This document shows, one piece after another, positions 7,272 through 14,885 of a stretch of 32,471 bases of DNA. Below the pieces are notes generated by a model, which was not told where the DNA came from, did not search any database, and was given only the letters and a program-made list of their open reading frames with translations. The stretch is from Chara braunii (lineage: Eukaryota; Streptophyta; Charophyceae; Charales; Characeae), in NCBI GenBank assembly GCA_003427395.1, contig BFEA01000192.1:8724-41194 (forward strand). Direction: 5' to 3'. The position numbers and the translations under genes are program-made. Each line of letters opens with the position of its first letter. Within the stretch, counting starts at the first letter, position 1.

Positions 7272-8765
7272 TCAGTTTTCCAAGTTGATGCGAGGCCGAA
7301 CATCCTCCTTGCCTTGATCCTGGCAGTGGGAGGTCTTGTGCTTGGTGCTATTGCACCAATAGCAACAACCGTATCGGCCGTGGTACTTGTATTCGGCCTC
7401 GGTCAAGTTGAACTTCACCCATGGTGCTGGCTATCCGTTTCCTATCGGCGATGCTGTTTTCATCTTCCCTTTATTACGGGAGTTGTTGTTGCTTCGCGGC
7501 TGGACGGTGGCCACCTGATCTCCCTCACGTGATGCTTGGGTGGTTGCCGGGTCTTCCACAATGTTGTCCGGTTGGACTGCAGCAACATGTTGCGGACGCG
7601 GATCAAATTTCCCTTTTTCCACATAGGTTGGTTGCCATGCCGACTTCTCATGTGCAGCCGCTCTATTGGTCTTGATGATCTTCCTTGCCTTATCGATGAT
7701 TTCGGCGAAGGTCGTGTATTGATCGCGATCACCAAGTGCGAGGCTCAAGGCGGCGCATGACCGGTTGTAGAACTCCTGGCGCAGATGCGAAAATGGCAAC
7801 TCAAGATCGGGTGTCACAGTGATCTTTTGCCATTCCGTGAGCCAGTCGCATGTCGATGTGTTGCCTTGGGTCATGCTGAAGAGTCGGTTGATGGCGAGCA
7901 TCGGGGCGTCGTCCACGATGAACCGCTTCTTCCATAGCCTCGTCAACTCTTCCCTAGAGATCTTCTCATGTAGATCGGCGACCTGGACGCCGTGGATGGA
8001 CGCCAGGTGGCTGAGCCAAATCTGGCATCCGCCTTTTGAGTTGAGGAACAACGTGTCGATGTACGAGTGCTCGGGGACAAAAAGAATCTGAAGTTCCGTC
8101 GTAAAGCCCTCCCACCAGGGGACCGGGTCTTGATGCGTATAATCGTCGAACTTTTCGATGCGGAATGTCGGCATCTTGTAGTGCTGCGCACTGGTGTTGC
8201 CATCCTTGTTGGGCAGCTGGTGCAGTTGCTGAACCTCGGTCTTCAAGGTGTTCAGTTGCTTGCTGATGGTGGCTATTGCAGCGAAGGTGCTGATGTCGCC
8301 GAGCATTGCGAGTACATGGTCAACTCGTTCCTCCAATTGGCGGGTAGAGGGTGCATTGCTGGACTCGCCAACTTTTGCTCTTGGTGCCACTTGCTCCAAG
8401 TCCTGCACATGGGAATCAAGTGCCCGTGTAGCATCCTCGTGCAGATCCTTGTGGTTTCGCACCGCCCGTCGGAGATTCACCAGGTCGGACTGCAGGTGGT
8501 TACAAGTGTAAACCAACCGGGTCACAAGTTTGGCAAGGAACTCCTTGTGCTGCTCTTCCTGTGTCGCGTTGTCGGGACAGAAACCTGACAAGGGTATCTG
8601 CCCTGTATTTTCGATGTCGGACGGAGTCTGAATTTTGATGTAAGTTTGGGGTAATTGGTCTGATGAAATAGACATGCTATCGGAAAGTTCGAACTCGTCC
8701 TCGGGTTTGGCAAAGACCACAGGGATGAGCGGCCGTGGAAAGACTAAAGTTCGACCTATTCTACC
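7272..8765 (-). pseudogene. gag: Retrotransposon Gag with in-frame amber before the zinc knuckle
   Basis: Gag forms the particle of LTR retrotransposons and binds element RNA. The frame is open from 8765; the first in-frame ATG is at 8675-8673. Residues roughly 50-170 are hydrophilic and helix/coiled-coil-like. A capsid-type domain follows, beginning MPTFRIEKFDDYTHQ and including LFLNSKGGCQIWLSHL, WLTEWQKI and LPFSHLRQEFYNR. A TAG at 7431-7433 stops the frame, but the same frame resumes at once (PAPWVKFNLTEAEYK) and carries a perfect C-x2-C-x4-H-x4-C knuckle, CYWCNSTKHKTSHC, at 7364-7323, ending with TGA at 7272-7274. A single substitution giving TAG is the simplest explanation; programmed readthrough is the alternative. 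Lack of an N-terminal ATG before 8675 leaves the start uncertain. Confidence 0.85.
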
Positions 8766-9046
8766 TTAAATAATGTCACGGCGCGAGAGGAATAGTAAGG
8801 TTTTGTTTCTGGGTCGCCGGGTTGACCACGAGCCAGGGTGGCCCCAGAGTTGTGGCTAGGCAGCCATCCACGGGAAAGCAGCAGGCAGGCAGAGCCTACT
8901 AGGCCACCGGTCGGCAAGGCCTGCCAGACCGGAGATAGGCGTGGCCTACTAGGCCACAGGCAGGGTGGGCTTGCAAACCCCCGACGGGAGGGAATAGAGA
9001 CTGGGCAACTGTTCTTATTGGAGAACTGCTGCTATCACTATCGTGA
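8766..9046. other. Hairpin-bearing leader/flank of the Gag element
   Basis: No ORF. Contains perfect palindromes: GTGGCCTACTAGGCCAC at 8941-8957, a related half copy (GCCTACTAGGCCACC) about 45 bases upstream, a nested stem CCGGTC...GACCGG with inner GGCA/TGCC around 8907-8933, and CTATCAC/TATC/GTGATAG at 9032-9049. Being upstream of gag on the minus strand, it should contain the element's leader; minus-strand TGGTCAACCCGGCGACCC (about 8835-8818) is a possible primer-binding-type sequence, unverified. Confidence 0.45.
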
Positions 9047-9326
9047 TAGGAGCTAGCCCAGTAGGTTACGGTATAGGATTGTCACCAGGCAGATACCGGG
9101 ATCGAATCGAAGGAACCGCACCTCTGGCATAGCTCCTTTTTGGAGCAGCCCGGTTTTCTCTGGCTCGGTCGTTTCCGGCCGTGCGATCCATAAGATCATC
9201 GGCTGGGAACAGCCGCGCAGAAATTAGCATGGCCCCTTTGCAAGGATGACACTTATAAATCGAAGTAAAGTAAAAAAATATAATAATAATAAATAATAAA
9301 AAAAATAAAAATAAAAAAATAAACAG
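9047..9326 (+). mobile_element. SINE-like unit: tRNA-type head, U6-derived 3' part, A-rich tail
   Basis: TAGCCCAGTAGG at 9054-9065 fits the Pol III A-box consensus at every position, and GGGATCGAATCG at 9098-9109 fits the B box with about two mismatches, at the 32-base spacing typical of tRNA genes. A middle part (9111-9216) contains two perfect hairpins: GCTCC/TTTTT/GGAGC (9132-9146) and CGGCTG/GGAA/CAGCCG (9200-9215). It then passes into U6 snRNA-like sequence (9217-9263) and an A-rich tail of AATAATAAT and AAAAAATAAA repeats to 9326. Order, orientation and tail are those of a retroposed Pol III transcript. The internal TTTTT would tend to end Pol III transcription, which counts against it being an active unit in this form. 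No clean target-site duplication was found. Confidence 0.55.
9217..9263 (+). pseudogene. U6 snRNA 3'-half fragment
   Basis: The stretch AGAAATTAGCATGGCCCC then (T)TTGCAAGGATGACAC and ATAAATCGA reproduces the highly conserved centre of spliceosomal U6 snRNA (the region pairing with U4 and forming the internal stem-loop) with only about five differences from the eukaryotic consensus I recall. The U6 5' stem, the ACAGAGA box proper and the terminal T-run are missing or altered, so this is a fragment, not a gene. It sits inside the SINE-like unit, immediately upstream of an A-rich tail. Confidence 0.85.
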
Positions 9327-9865
9327 CACCACATGGCGCAACGAAGATGTGTCTGAGAGCACATAACTAGTGACCGTTGGCATAAGCCAACGGTTTTATT
9401 ATTGCAAAAAAATAATAATAATCTAACTAAAGGTAGGCGCCATGTGGCGCAACCAGAAGAAACGGGGATTTACAGTCGCCACAAATGGTTGCAGACGTCG
9501 TAATAACGGGCAGCCAACTTTCAGGTAAAGTAATTTTGCTTTTTTTGCTTTTTTTATTATTTCCAGATATTCTTTAGATTTTTTTAGAATCTTTTTTTTC
9601 CTAAGCTCAGCGGCCGTTCAGGCAGCTGAGTGTTGTAGCGCATGAACCCAGCGCTTATGGCGCCTGGGTACAGGCGCAGAGTAGAAAGGTGGGGGGGGGG
9701 AGACGACTATGCCAGGCTGTTTCGTCAGGCTCCCACCGACTCATCAGGAGGTTGGAACCTCTACAGCCCAACTAAAGAATGAGCAAAAACGAATGGATCC
9801 ACCCTCAAATCATGGGTGTGTACAGGCGCCCATTTTTCAGGGCGTTAGTACATCAATCTTAGATA

Positions 9866-9867
<2 letters not shown>
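9327..9867. other. A/T-run-punctuated sequence with perfect hairpins
   Basis: Perfect stems: CCGTTGGC/ATAA/GCCAACGG followed by TTTT at 9374-9393; CTCAGC...GCTGAG around 9605-9632; GCGCCTG/GGTA/CAGGCGC at 9660-9677. CACATGGCGCAAC near 9330 recurs as CATGTGGCGCAAC near 9441 with two changes. AT-rich runs at 9405-9425 and 9540-9600 separate the blocks. No gene seen. Confidence 0.5.

Positions 9868-9898
<31 letters not shown>
9868..9898 (-). repeat. 31-base T-run (poly(A) on the minus strand)
   Basis: An uninterrupted T-run on plus. It could be the poly(A) tail of a retroposed minus-strand sequence lying to its right, but no source transcript or target-site duplication is identifiable. Confidence 0.6.
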
Positions 9899-9899
<1 letters not shown>

Positions 9900-10510
9900 A
9901 GTCCTTTTTGTCTTCTTCCTCCCCGTTCCCAGCCGTTGGGGTACAGCCAACGAGAAAAAACGGGGAGAGGAAGAAAACGAACAAACTATCTAAAAAAACA
10001 AAGAAACAAAACGAAAACGAGGCAACTGCCCCGTGAGACAAAAGAACAGTCTTTTCGACTGTTTGGGAGAAAGAAAAGCTCCCACTTCGTTTTGGGAGGA
10101 ATAGTTGTGGCCACGAGATCTCAGATCTCGTGGCTCACAGCTTGCGCGCGTAGGAAAGGGACTGAGGGAGTTGATGAGAGGGAGAGAGAGAGAAATGGGG
10201 TAGTTGGGAGGAGGACCTGCTCCTCCCAACCTGACAACTGTGCTCCCTGTTTTCAAGGAAAGGGCGGCAAAAGGAGGGAGCAACTGTTGGCAGACAATTG
10301 CATGCTCCTGGCTCAAATCACGGTCACGAGCATTTTAATTGGAGGGGTCAAAGTTTTTTTTATTTTTTTCCTTTATTCTTTTTTCTTTTTCTTTGCTTTT
10401 CGTGAGGATAATTGTCCTCACGTGGTGTAACTGTCAGGTTCCTGTTTTTTAAGGGAGCCTGAAAATTGAAGGGCCACTAAGGAAAAGGCTAGGTGCAGCC
10501 TTTTCCCCGA
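9899..10510. other. Structured non-coding sequence with long perfect palindromes
   Basis: A nested hairpin at 9921-9965 has outer arms CCCCGTT/AACGGGG and inner arms CGTTGG/CCAACG. A palindrome at about 10107-10138 has arms CCACGAGATCT and AGATCTCGTGG around a single C, extendable outward by TGTG/CACA with one bulge. CGTGAGGA/TAATTG/TCCTCACG occupies 10401-10422. The 177-codon frame at 9897-10430 is of low-complexity Lys/Arg/Phe composition and is not called as a gene. Confidence 0.5.
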
Positions 10511-10606
10511 TGTATCTGCCCAGGGAAAAGGGTCTAGATACATCAAACTGTGAGGGGTTGTATCTGCCTAGGGAAAAGGGTCTAGATACATCAAACTGTG
10601 AGGGGT
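10509..10606. repeat. 48-bp tandem duplication, each copy a hairpin
   Basis: 10511-10558 and 10559-10606 are nearly identical (C/T at one position near 10521/10569). The first copy folds with arms GATGTATCT (509-517) and AGATACATC (536-544). The flanking AGGGGTTG...CCAACCCCT also pairs. Position, 260 bases upstream of a TATA element, leaves a regulatory role open. Confidence 0.8.
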
Positions 10607-10763
10607 TGTATTTCTCCAACCCCTCATCAGAAAAATAAAAGAAAAACAGATTTGGAAATGGCAGGAGCCCAGTTTTCTCGTGAGATTCCGAGATAGTTGG
10701 AAAAAGGGAAAAAAAAATAAAAATAAGGGCAGTTAAAGAAATTGCCCCACACTAAGGTTGTGG

Positions 10764-10877
10764 TTGTGGTGCGGCCACAATCAGCCTTGGATCTTGGCTA
10801 GGTCAAGGGCTCACTGTGAGCCTGTGATTTTGCCTGGGGGCTGGAGTGACGTCCAACCTTCCTCAACCACTATAAAA
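10764..10877 (+). promoter_or_regulatory. Candidate TATA promoter with upstream hairpins
   Basis: TATAAAA at 10871-10877 sits in an otherwise GC-moderate region, preceded by perfect hairpins TTGTGG/TGCGG/CCACAA (10764-10780) and GGCTCAC/T/GTGAGCC (10808-10822). Another, GGGAACA/ATC/TGTTCCC, lies downstream at 11033-11049. A transcript from here would run into the 54-bp array and, after splicing, the ORF block at 12.8 kb. Promoter use is inferred. Confidence 0.35.
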
Positions 10878-11063
10878 CAGGCAGTTGTCCCCCAGCTGCC
10901 ACACAAAGCACTCTTGCTGTCATTGAGTGGCGTGCACACTTGAGTGTTGCTTGGCTGCCAGAGACACCGTGGGAGAAGGACTGAAGTTCTTCAGAGGAGC
11001 GTGCAAGGAGTTGGGCAGCCATAGCCAAGGTAGGGAACAATCTGTTCCCCTCCCCTCTGGCTG

Positions 11064-11546
11064 ATGCTGGTCCCACGGGACGGATCCAGGGACACTGCAG
11101 GGCTACGACAGTGCGGCAAAGTGGAATTCGGGCCTAGGGTTCAAATTTTACTAATTTTGGCCCGCCATTTTTTCCACTACGGTGGGGAAGCGCTATCGAA
11201 TTTCTGCGGCGACGGCACCGACTGTGGTGCGGAAGCGCTGTCGAATTTCTGCGGCGGCGGCACTAAGTTTGACGGCGGTGGTGCGGAAGCGCTGTTGAAT
11301 TTATGCGGCGGTGGCACTAAGTTTGACGACGGTGGTGCGGAAGCCCTGTCGAATTTCTGCGAAGGCGGCACTAAGTTTAACGGCGGTGGTGCGGGAGCGC
11401 TGCCGAATTTTTGCGACAACGGCACTAAGTTTGACGGCGGTGGTGCGAAAGCACTGCCGAATTTTTGCGGCAGCGGCACTGAGTTTGATAGCAGTAGTCC
11501 GGAAGCGCTGCCGAAGTTTTTCACAGTGACGGCACATGATTTATAG
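11064..11546 (+). repeat. 54-bp tandem array, open as an 18-residue repeat
   Basis: GGAAGCGCT-type cores lie at 11186, 11231, 11285, 11339, 11393, 11447 and 11501, giving a 54-bp period (first interval 45). As 54 is divisible by three, one plus frame stays open from the ATG at 11064 to 11546 and encodes an imperfect GGGAEALSNFCGGGTKFD repeat of seven units. The minus strand is also open in the same interval, so openness alone is weak evidence for a protein. The core resembles that of the array at 19.85 kb (GGAAGCGCTGCCG then AATTT). Confidence 0.8.
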
Positions 11547-12800
11547 CAGTGTCAGTGATATTTTTGCATTGAGCAACAACTGGGCATTGGTGCAGTGAAG
11601 GTGCCGCTATAGTGGTGTATTTTGAGGTAGCTTGGATTTGACGGCGCGGTAACGCGGTGACGGCGGAAGCAATTGGCAGGGACACTTACTTAAAAGTAAG
11701 TGAGAAGGTGTTGTGGTAGGTGGTCGCAACAAGAGAGTGGTGTCGATCACTTTGCTGACGACTGGGGACGACTACCTTTTCGTCAAAAAGGGGCGTAATT
11801 GTATACGGTCTTCTTGAGTGTGCGGTGCAACTTCACTCAAGGTCAGTGGACAGTCAGTTTGACTCAGACCCTTTCAAGCCTGAGTGAACCCGCACTTTGC
11901 TCGACCCTGTTCTTTGAATGTTCATTGAAAGGTAGAGGAAATGTGTGTTGGCGCGTGTGAATGTGAGTCTGACATGAGTTTGGGTTTGCACTGTTTCTTT
12001 TGTTGAACTTGTCGTCTGATTCGATTGCAGGTGTGGCTTATTGAAATGGAAGTGGGTCGACCTTCAGATGGCTAATGTTTGGTTGTTATCACTTCTCCGC
12101 ACTTCTATGTATGTGTCAAACCGAAAGAAGAAAGAAGACGACGAAAAATAAAGCGATCACTAAGAAGAAAAACCTGAATGGACATAAATTTTCCCTAAGG
12201 TCACCGGTTCTTTCCCGAATGACCCTCTCCGTCTATGTTCGTCTGTCTAAATGACTTTTCTTATGTGATCATTTTTCGTCTAAGTTGTTCTTGACGTGAG
12301 GCGGCAAGAGGTCGTTTGCTCACCGTGATAGATTCCTTTCCTTTTGTCTATAAGGCATCTGAGGCGGGGATTCGTTGCCTTAGGGGCCGACCCTGTTATC
12401 GACTCAGAGTGGATCGCTCTGCGGGGGGGTACCATGCTGTTGTGGTGGAGCCAACCCGGCTTCTGAGATCCGAGGTTCTTTCGAACGAGGACGAGGGGTA
12501 TCCCAGACCACCTCCTAGGGGAAGGATAGGCATATATTACTATATTCACGGAAAGACCTCTAGAATTTCTTATCGCCTCGCGTAAGGAAGAACTGTTGTA
12601 GTATACCCCTTTGGTGATCATATTAAGAGTCACTGACGCATGGGGAACTGGTGCCATAAGCAACCCAGTTCGTGTCATACTAGTTTAAGCAGAGTGCAGT
12701 TAGGCACTTTTATCGCGGATGACCATGCCAGAAGAAGCACGAACCGAAAGGAAGAAGGATGTATGAGTAATACTCAGTAGCAGAGATTTCAACGTAACTA
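11547..12800. other. Leader-like, no gene recognised
   Basis: No convincing ORF on the plus strand. GATTGCAG/GTGTGG near 12030 is a possible splice boundary. A 132-codon minus frame (12280-12678) shows no recognisable motif and is not called. The interval separates the 54-bp array from a strong 3' splice site and the ORF block, so it may be leader or intron. Confidence 0.35.
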
Positions 12801-12819
12801 CTCTCGTCTTTTTTTCCAG
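12788..12819 (+). promoter_or_regulatory. Strong 3' splice-site-like sequence
   Basis: AACGTAACTACTCTCGTC and TTTTTTTCCAG run directly into ATGGCAGCAGGG at 12820. Branch-like CGTAACT, a clean polypyrimidine tract and CAG all fit a plus-strand acceptor placing the ATG at the first base of the exon. Confidence 0.45.
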
Positions 12820-13332
12820 ATGGCAGCAGGGACGACGGTCTGTTAGCTTTTTCGCAATCGTGACGTAGCGGCAAAATGGGCTGAATCCTCGAGACGTAAT
12901 GGAAAAAAATTAGAGAGAGTAGGGCGAGTCGTCTTCAATCCGGGTGAATTATATTTTGAGGAGGATGTTTCACGGTTTTGGGATGACAGTGCGCGGAACC
13001 CTCCTAGACGACTCATTTTCAGGTCACGAACGGGACTGGACATCCTTCACTACGAGTTCGCGCCACCACTGCCTGATCGCGACTTCGTCAACATGAACTT
13101 AGTGGTGATGCAACCATATGAGATAAACCCTCGAATGGACGAAATTCATGAGATAAGTCCGACTTTCGTTCGTGCCGTATTTTGGTTGAACGAACGACAG
13201 GGTCCTTTCTTTGGCATATATCGCATAAGACGAGTACGAGCGAATAGGTTCATCATTCTACGAGTTGAACCATTCTCAGAGTATGCATGGCAAGATGAGG
13301 AGGACGAACTCATAGAACGATTACTCAACTGA
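12820..13332 (+). pseudogene. ORF 1 of a four-ORF block (unrecognised protein)
   Basis: The frame starts with ATG right after the acceptor-like site, meets TAG at its ninth codon (12844-12846), then is open to TGA at 13330-13332. The readable part has ordinary protein composition: VGRVVFNPGELYFEED, FRSRTGLDILHYEFAPPLPD, then an Arg-rich beta-strand-like stretch (GPFFGIYRIRRVRANRFIIL) and an acidic C-terminus (AWQDEEDELIERLLN). The first ATG after the stop is at 13093, giving 79 codons. The stop overlaps the next start as TGATG. I do not recognise the family. The early stop suggests decay, or that a downstream ATG is used. Confidence 0.35.
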
Positions 13333-13529
13333 TGAAGTTTTGTTCTGACACGCAGATGCCTGGAGCTCGACGAGACATGACCATCCCGAGGTACCTGCTG
13401 GTTCGTGATACGCTTCAGGGCGATCTCATCAGAAGGAGCAGAGCAACTCTTACGAGTTCAAGATGGTTATCTCACGGAGTGGATCAACTTCATCGGCTAA
13501 CTCCGAAATGGAGAGGGATTTTTCCCTAG
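13332..13529 (+). CDS. ORF 2 of the block (unrecognised)
   Basis: 65 codons beginning at the A of the TGATG overlap with ORF 1, an arrangement known for termination-reinitiation in some retroelements and RNA viruses. Basic composition (IPRYLLVRDTLQGDLIRRSR), no domain recognised. The following ORF starts inside it in another frame, so ORFs 2 and 3 may be one coding region split by a frameshift instead of separate genes. Confidence 0.25.
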   Translation: MKFCSDTQMPGARRDMTIPRYLLVRDTLQGDLIRRSRATLTSSRWLSHGVDQLHRLTPKWRGIFP

Positions 13530-13723
13530 CACTCGCGCGGATTTTCGAGCAAACACGGCTTGAACTCTTGAGGAGTTTTATGGATACACATTGTATTTTC
13601 ACCGTGCGAGTAAACTCCAATGTCTCTCTGAGTCACTGTGAGTATCAGGCTTACCTCGTTCGGCAAACGCTTCGGCATTGTTTGGATCCAGGACACAGAG
13701 ACCCGACATTTATTTGGACTTAG
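13463..13723 (+). CDS. ORF 3 of the block (unrecognised)
   Basis: 86 codons from ATG; the frame is open further upstream to about 13406 (YASGRSHQKEQSNSYEFK). Sequence includes LALARIFEQTRLELLRSFM and a hydrophobic-polar alternating stretch, CIFTVRVNSNVSLSHCEYQ. No domain recognised. It overlaps ORF 2 by 67 bases in a different frame. Confidence 0.25.
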   Translation: MVISRSGSTSSANSEMERDFSLALARIFEQTRLELLRSFMDTHCIFTVRVNSNVSLSHCEYQAYLVRQTLRHCLDPGHRDPTFIWT

Positions 13724-13758
13724 TCGGCCTTTGCGGGTCATAGTTTGGAGGTTCACGA

Positions 13759-13953
13759 ATGACCTTTTTCTATGACACTCGAATTATTAGAGTCATGCGA
13801 GGTGGACGGAGGGTTACCCTAACATTCGATGACAGCGAGCGTGCGCGATTGGATTCATTGGAGGCTCAAGCGCGCGGAGGACGACAGATCTACTTAGGTT
13901 GGACACCATTTTCTGATATCCAACTTGAATTTCAGATAACACTTACGCATTGA
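13759..13953 (+). CDS. ORF 4 of the block (unrecognised)
   Basis: 64 codons, in the same frame as ORF 1. Begins MTFFYDTRIIRVMRGGRRV and ends IYLGWTPFSDIQLEFQITL, again basic and beta-strand-like. It lies 35 bases after the ORF 3 stop and about 55 bases before a 25-base A-run. Could be the C-terminal piece of a single protein broken by frameshifts. Confidence 0.25.
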   Translation: MTFFYDTRIIRVMRGGRRVTLTFDDSERARLDSLEAQARGGRQIYLGWTPFSDIQLEFQITLTH

Positions 13954-14006
13954 CCTGTCCTGTTGAGGAAGTCATATGACTCGTGACTTCACGAGGTAAT
14001 CATATT

Positions 14007-14007
<1 letters not shown>

Positions 14008-14032
<25 letters not shown>
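14008..14032 (+). repeat. 25-base A-run after the ORF block (possible poly(A) tail)
   Basis: Pure A-run 55 bases after the last ORF stop, on the sense strand of the ORFs. No AATAAA precedes it. It could mark a retroposed polyadenylated RNA; no flanking target-site duplication was found. Confidence 0.5.
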
Positions 14033-14037
<5 letters not shown>

Positions 14038-14585
14038 TAGATAAGGCCGCTAGATAGATAGTATCTGGATTACCCCGATGATGACACTATCATGCTTATG
14101 CATTGAGGCGTAACGACATGCGTAAAAACGCATGTCAAAAGCAAGAAGGAGATGATAGCGAAGGTGGGGTCGAACCGAGAGTTCAAACTTCGACCAGGAA
14201 CTATATCACTTGTTGATTTGCATGGTAGCAGTGATATTTACTTGCAGAGACTAACCATGACAAACTTATGTAGGCACGGCGTTGTCCTACATTCAAACTT
14301 GGAAAAAGTCTGACTTTAGCTTAAGGCTTGAAAAAGAAAAATCATGTGTCGACCATATCGACGACGAGTAGGAAAGCACGATAGCATGATCCTTTTCGTC
14401 AGACCAAACCCGTTAAAGAATTGTGCTATAATTGTTGAGCTAGTTGATTTGAAAGAGTGACTTCATATGTATTATTTTTAGTGACTTCGTCTGAATAAAT
14501 TACATATATATATTTCTATGAGGAAAATTGTGTGCAAGCGACTATGGTCAAGTTGTTGTTGGTTTCTATGCTTGACTGAAACTGT
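14033..14585. other. Unassigned AT-moderate sequence
   Basis: No ORF or repeat recognised apart from ACATATATATA near 14501. The right end (GCGACTATGGTCAAGTTGTTGTTGG, interrupted form) weakly resembles 21560-21580 just before the second Q module, so homology between the two Q regions may start slightly upstream. Confidence 0.35.
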
Positions 14586-14885
14586 TCTAGTCGACCGACG
14601 TACGCTTCATCCTTAGGAGATCAGCGCCCTAAGTGACGGACGGCGTCCGGGTCCAACAGACGTCTAATCACGTATACCTATACTACAGCGTGCGAGCAAA
14701 ACACCCTCGGCTGACCCACCTCTACAACTGCATGTAAAAGCTTTCGCATGTGGGTCAGTAGCTCGGTAGCAGCCCCTTAGGGAAGAAAGCTTATGCCCGG
14801 CGGGAACCTATCCTGTCGTAGGGGGACCCCATGATGTACAAGTTGGCGCACCCGGCTAGAGCGGCGAAGGGACGACGCGACCGTC
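14586..14885 (+). repeat. Q module, copy 1 (candidate structured RNA)
   Basis: Diverged direct homologue of 21648-21951. Shared landmarks in order: CTAG(T/C)CGACCG, an early hairpin, CCCTCGGCTG..CCACCTCTAC, GTAGCTCGG, TATGCCC, and GC(A/T)C(C/T)CGGCT. Two stems are perfect here: CTTAGG/CCTAAG (14612-14617 with 14628-14633) and CTGACCCAC/GTGGGTCAG (14711-14719 with 14750-14758). Both are kept in copy 2 through compensatory changes. No ORF. Homology to copy 2 is lost at about the left boundary of R copy 1, as if R had been inserted or joined here. Confidence 0.7.

Larger units (their letters stand above)
6357..8765 (-). mobile_element. Decayed Ty3-like retrotransposon, gag-pro only
   Basis: On the minus strand the order is gag, zinc knuckle, protease N-terminal region, then loss of homology before any reverse transcriptase or integrase. 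Beyond the protease remnant, minus-strand AAGGAGG plus a long G-run (6371-6359) is directly followed by TGGCATAC, an arrangement like a polypurine tract abutting an LTR that starts with TG. I found no matching LTR upstream of gag, and pol is missing, so the copy is internally deleted and non-autonomous. Assignment to Ty3/gypsy rests on the Gag and protease character. Confidence 0.65.

Noticed and set aside
9374-9397. Rho-independent terminator
   Set aside because: The hairpin plus T-run fits the shape, but the context is eukaryotic repeat DNA; kept only as one of the cluster of hairpins.
9330-9455. Target-site duplication of the SINE-like unit (CACATGGCGCAAC / CATGTGGCGCAAC)
   Set aside because: Both copies lie on the same (right) side of the unit, so they do not flank it, and they differ at two bases.
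12280-12678. 132-codon minus ORF
   Set aside because: No recognisable motif, no splice or start context, and the opposite strand leads to the acceptor and ORF block.
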